A stretch of DNA of 64,000 bases from Verrucomicrobiaceae bacterium (GTDB lineage: Bacteria > Verrucomicrobiota > Verrucomicrobiia > Verrucomicrobiales > Akkermansiaceae). Shown here one piece after another: positions 63,274-64,000 of the stretch; the first letter of the stretch is position 1; each line of letters starts with the position of its first letter. The stretch is from contig JAIXQH010000070.1 of the NCBI GenBank assembly GCA_027484055.1, forward strand, positions 62,001 to 126,000. The letters are read 5' to 3'. The translations under genes and the position numbers were made by a program. Below the pieces are notes generated by a model. That model had not been told where the DNA came from, did no database searches, and saw only the letters and a program-made list of their open reading frames with translations.

Positions 63274-63477
63274 ATGATGCACACAATTGGAGACCTTCTT
63301 CTGGAGTTGCTAGTGAGAGCCGTTCTATGGCTGCTTCTCCTCCCTATTTCTATGCTCTTGGCCTCTCCCGTGGTGCTAGTCGGCGCTTTCTTCACCAGAC
63401 GTCCCTATGCCGAGTCGGTTCAAGATGGATTCTCCAGTGTGTATCGATTTTGGGAAAGAGTGCTTATATTGTTTTGA
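63274..63477 (+). CDS. Small membrane protein
   Basis: A 67-residue frame (ATG at 63274; a GTG at 63229 is possible) with one long hydrophobic stretch (LLLELLVRAVLWLLLLPISM, LLASPVVLVGAFF) and a short basic/aromatic tail (RRPYAESVQDGFSSVYRFWE). No family is recognised. Together with the 62690 gene it may form a small unit. Confidence 0.4.
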   Translation: MMHTIGDLLLELLVRAVLWLLLLPISMLLASPVVLVGAFFTRRPYAESVQDGFSSVYRFWERVLILF

Positions 63478-63938
63478 GGATTACCGCCCGGCTGATGTCC
63501 GAAGCTGAAGGATTGGCAAAAATGCATGACTCCAAACCTGTCGGTTGTTGAACAGACCCGTCCGGTGCTAGGGGCGCGGGGTGCGAAGAGGCTTGTTCAT
63601 CCGTGGTTGCTCTTCATTATCTAACGATCAACTTCGCTCACTGAAGATTACTTCATCTCCAAGCAGAGAATGTGCTAAGTCTCACCTAGATGTTTACCAA
63701 AAGAACTTAGCTAACCGCGAAGCTCCAATGAGCAAACCCATGAAGACTCGTCGCAAAAGTAGGTTACCGGATCAGAGGTGGATTAGGAAAAAAGGCGGGC
63801 CGGCAATGCTCTTTTCTCATGTGAAAATCCTCAGGGCAGCTGCATCAAGCGATTCGGCTTTCTCGTCGCTAGGGAGCGTTCGGATAAATTCACTCGCCTA
63901 GAAGGCTGCTCTTGCTAACGTGAATCCGTTCCTAATTC
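63478..63938. other. Gene-poor stretch
   Basis: About 460 bases with only weak open frames, none with a recognisable start context, motif or composition. The longest (63581-63901) has no conserved pattern. I see no RNA gene or clear repeat in it. Confidence 0.4.
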
Positions 63939-64000
63939 ATGAAGCCTGACGACACCTCCTCATCTTGGCCACGTGGCTTTTGGAACTTGATGTTCACCCA
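63939..64000 (+). CDS. 5' end of a probable MFS/lysophospholipid transporter
   Basis: An ATG at 63939 opens a frame to the window edge (MKPDDTSSSWPRGFWNLMFT). The GFWNLMFT motif matches the beginning of LplT/Aas-type MFS proteins, which continue with a Q-FQGAFND segment. Only about 20 residues are visible, so the identity is tentative. Confidence 0.35.
   Translation, partial: MKPDDTSSSWPRGFWNLMFT

Noticed and set aside
63581-63901. 106-residue open frame near the right edge
   Set aside because: No motif, no hydrophobic pattern and atypical composition; treated as non-coding.

Overview
The window reads as chromosomal DNA of a Verrucomicrobiota bacterium, most likely Verrucomicrobiales. The pointers are the 51-residue small basic protein typical of Verrucomicrobia, Planctomycetes and Chlamydiae (34707-34862), a secreted protein with a PEP-CTERM tail (833-1654), a fused murC-murB gene inside a dcw cluster (54921-57221), the scarcity of clear Shine-Dalgarno sites and a GC-rich composition. 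All identifications rest on reading motifs by eye; no database search was run.

Layout. 1-14046: mixed genes including a DUF4114 PEP-CTERM protein, a divergent IspH-like protein, a VOC protein, a UspA protein beside a kinase-like protein, a BaiN-type flavoprotein, a Blc-type lipocalin, a large GH78 alpha-L-rhamnosidase, a type II pseudopilin and ribonuclease R. 14049-31578: a sulfur island. It holds an intact sulfate ABC operon (sbp-cysT-cysW-cysA, minus strand), a second, decayed copy reduced to an sbp'-'cysA fusion, two copies of an Rrf2 regulator plus YezD-like pair with matching upstream blocks, an outer-membrane porin, and between them on the plus strand a family 2A encapsulin with its cysteine desulfurase cargo, a rhodanese, an EpsC-type serine acetyltransferase and a cysteine synthase. 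31626-43783: housekeeping and miscellaneous genes (HAD phosphatase, DNA alkylation repair, trmL, pseudouridine synthase, acs, esterase, trypsin-like protease, RapA-like helicase).

43905-48666: a four-gene, tightly coupled operon with two small W-x-D helical proteins resembling WXG100 proteins, a third helical protein and a 1264-residue membrane-anchored FtsK/SpoIIIE-type ATPase with one intact and two degenerate P-loop modules. This is the best candidate for a poorly described system. 48683-48935: tandem 119-bp repeats. 48972-61671: hexose-6-phosphate epimerase-like gene, then the minus-strand division and wall cluster murG, murC-murB, ddl, ftsQ, ftsA, ftsZ, preceded by argB, a CHASE2-like membrane protein and an AmgK-like sugar kinase. 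61928-64000: endonuclease III, two small membrane proteins of lower GC, a gene-poor stretch and the first codons of a probable transporter.

How the parts fit: sulfate is imported by Sbp-CysTWA under probable Rrf2 control; EpsC and CysK make cysteine; the desulfurase inside the encapsulin removes sulfur from cysteine and stores it, with rhodanese a likely sulfur carrier. Sulfate reduction genes are not in this window.
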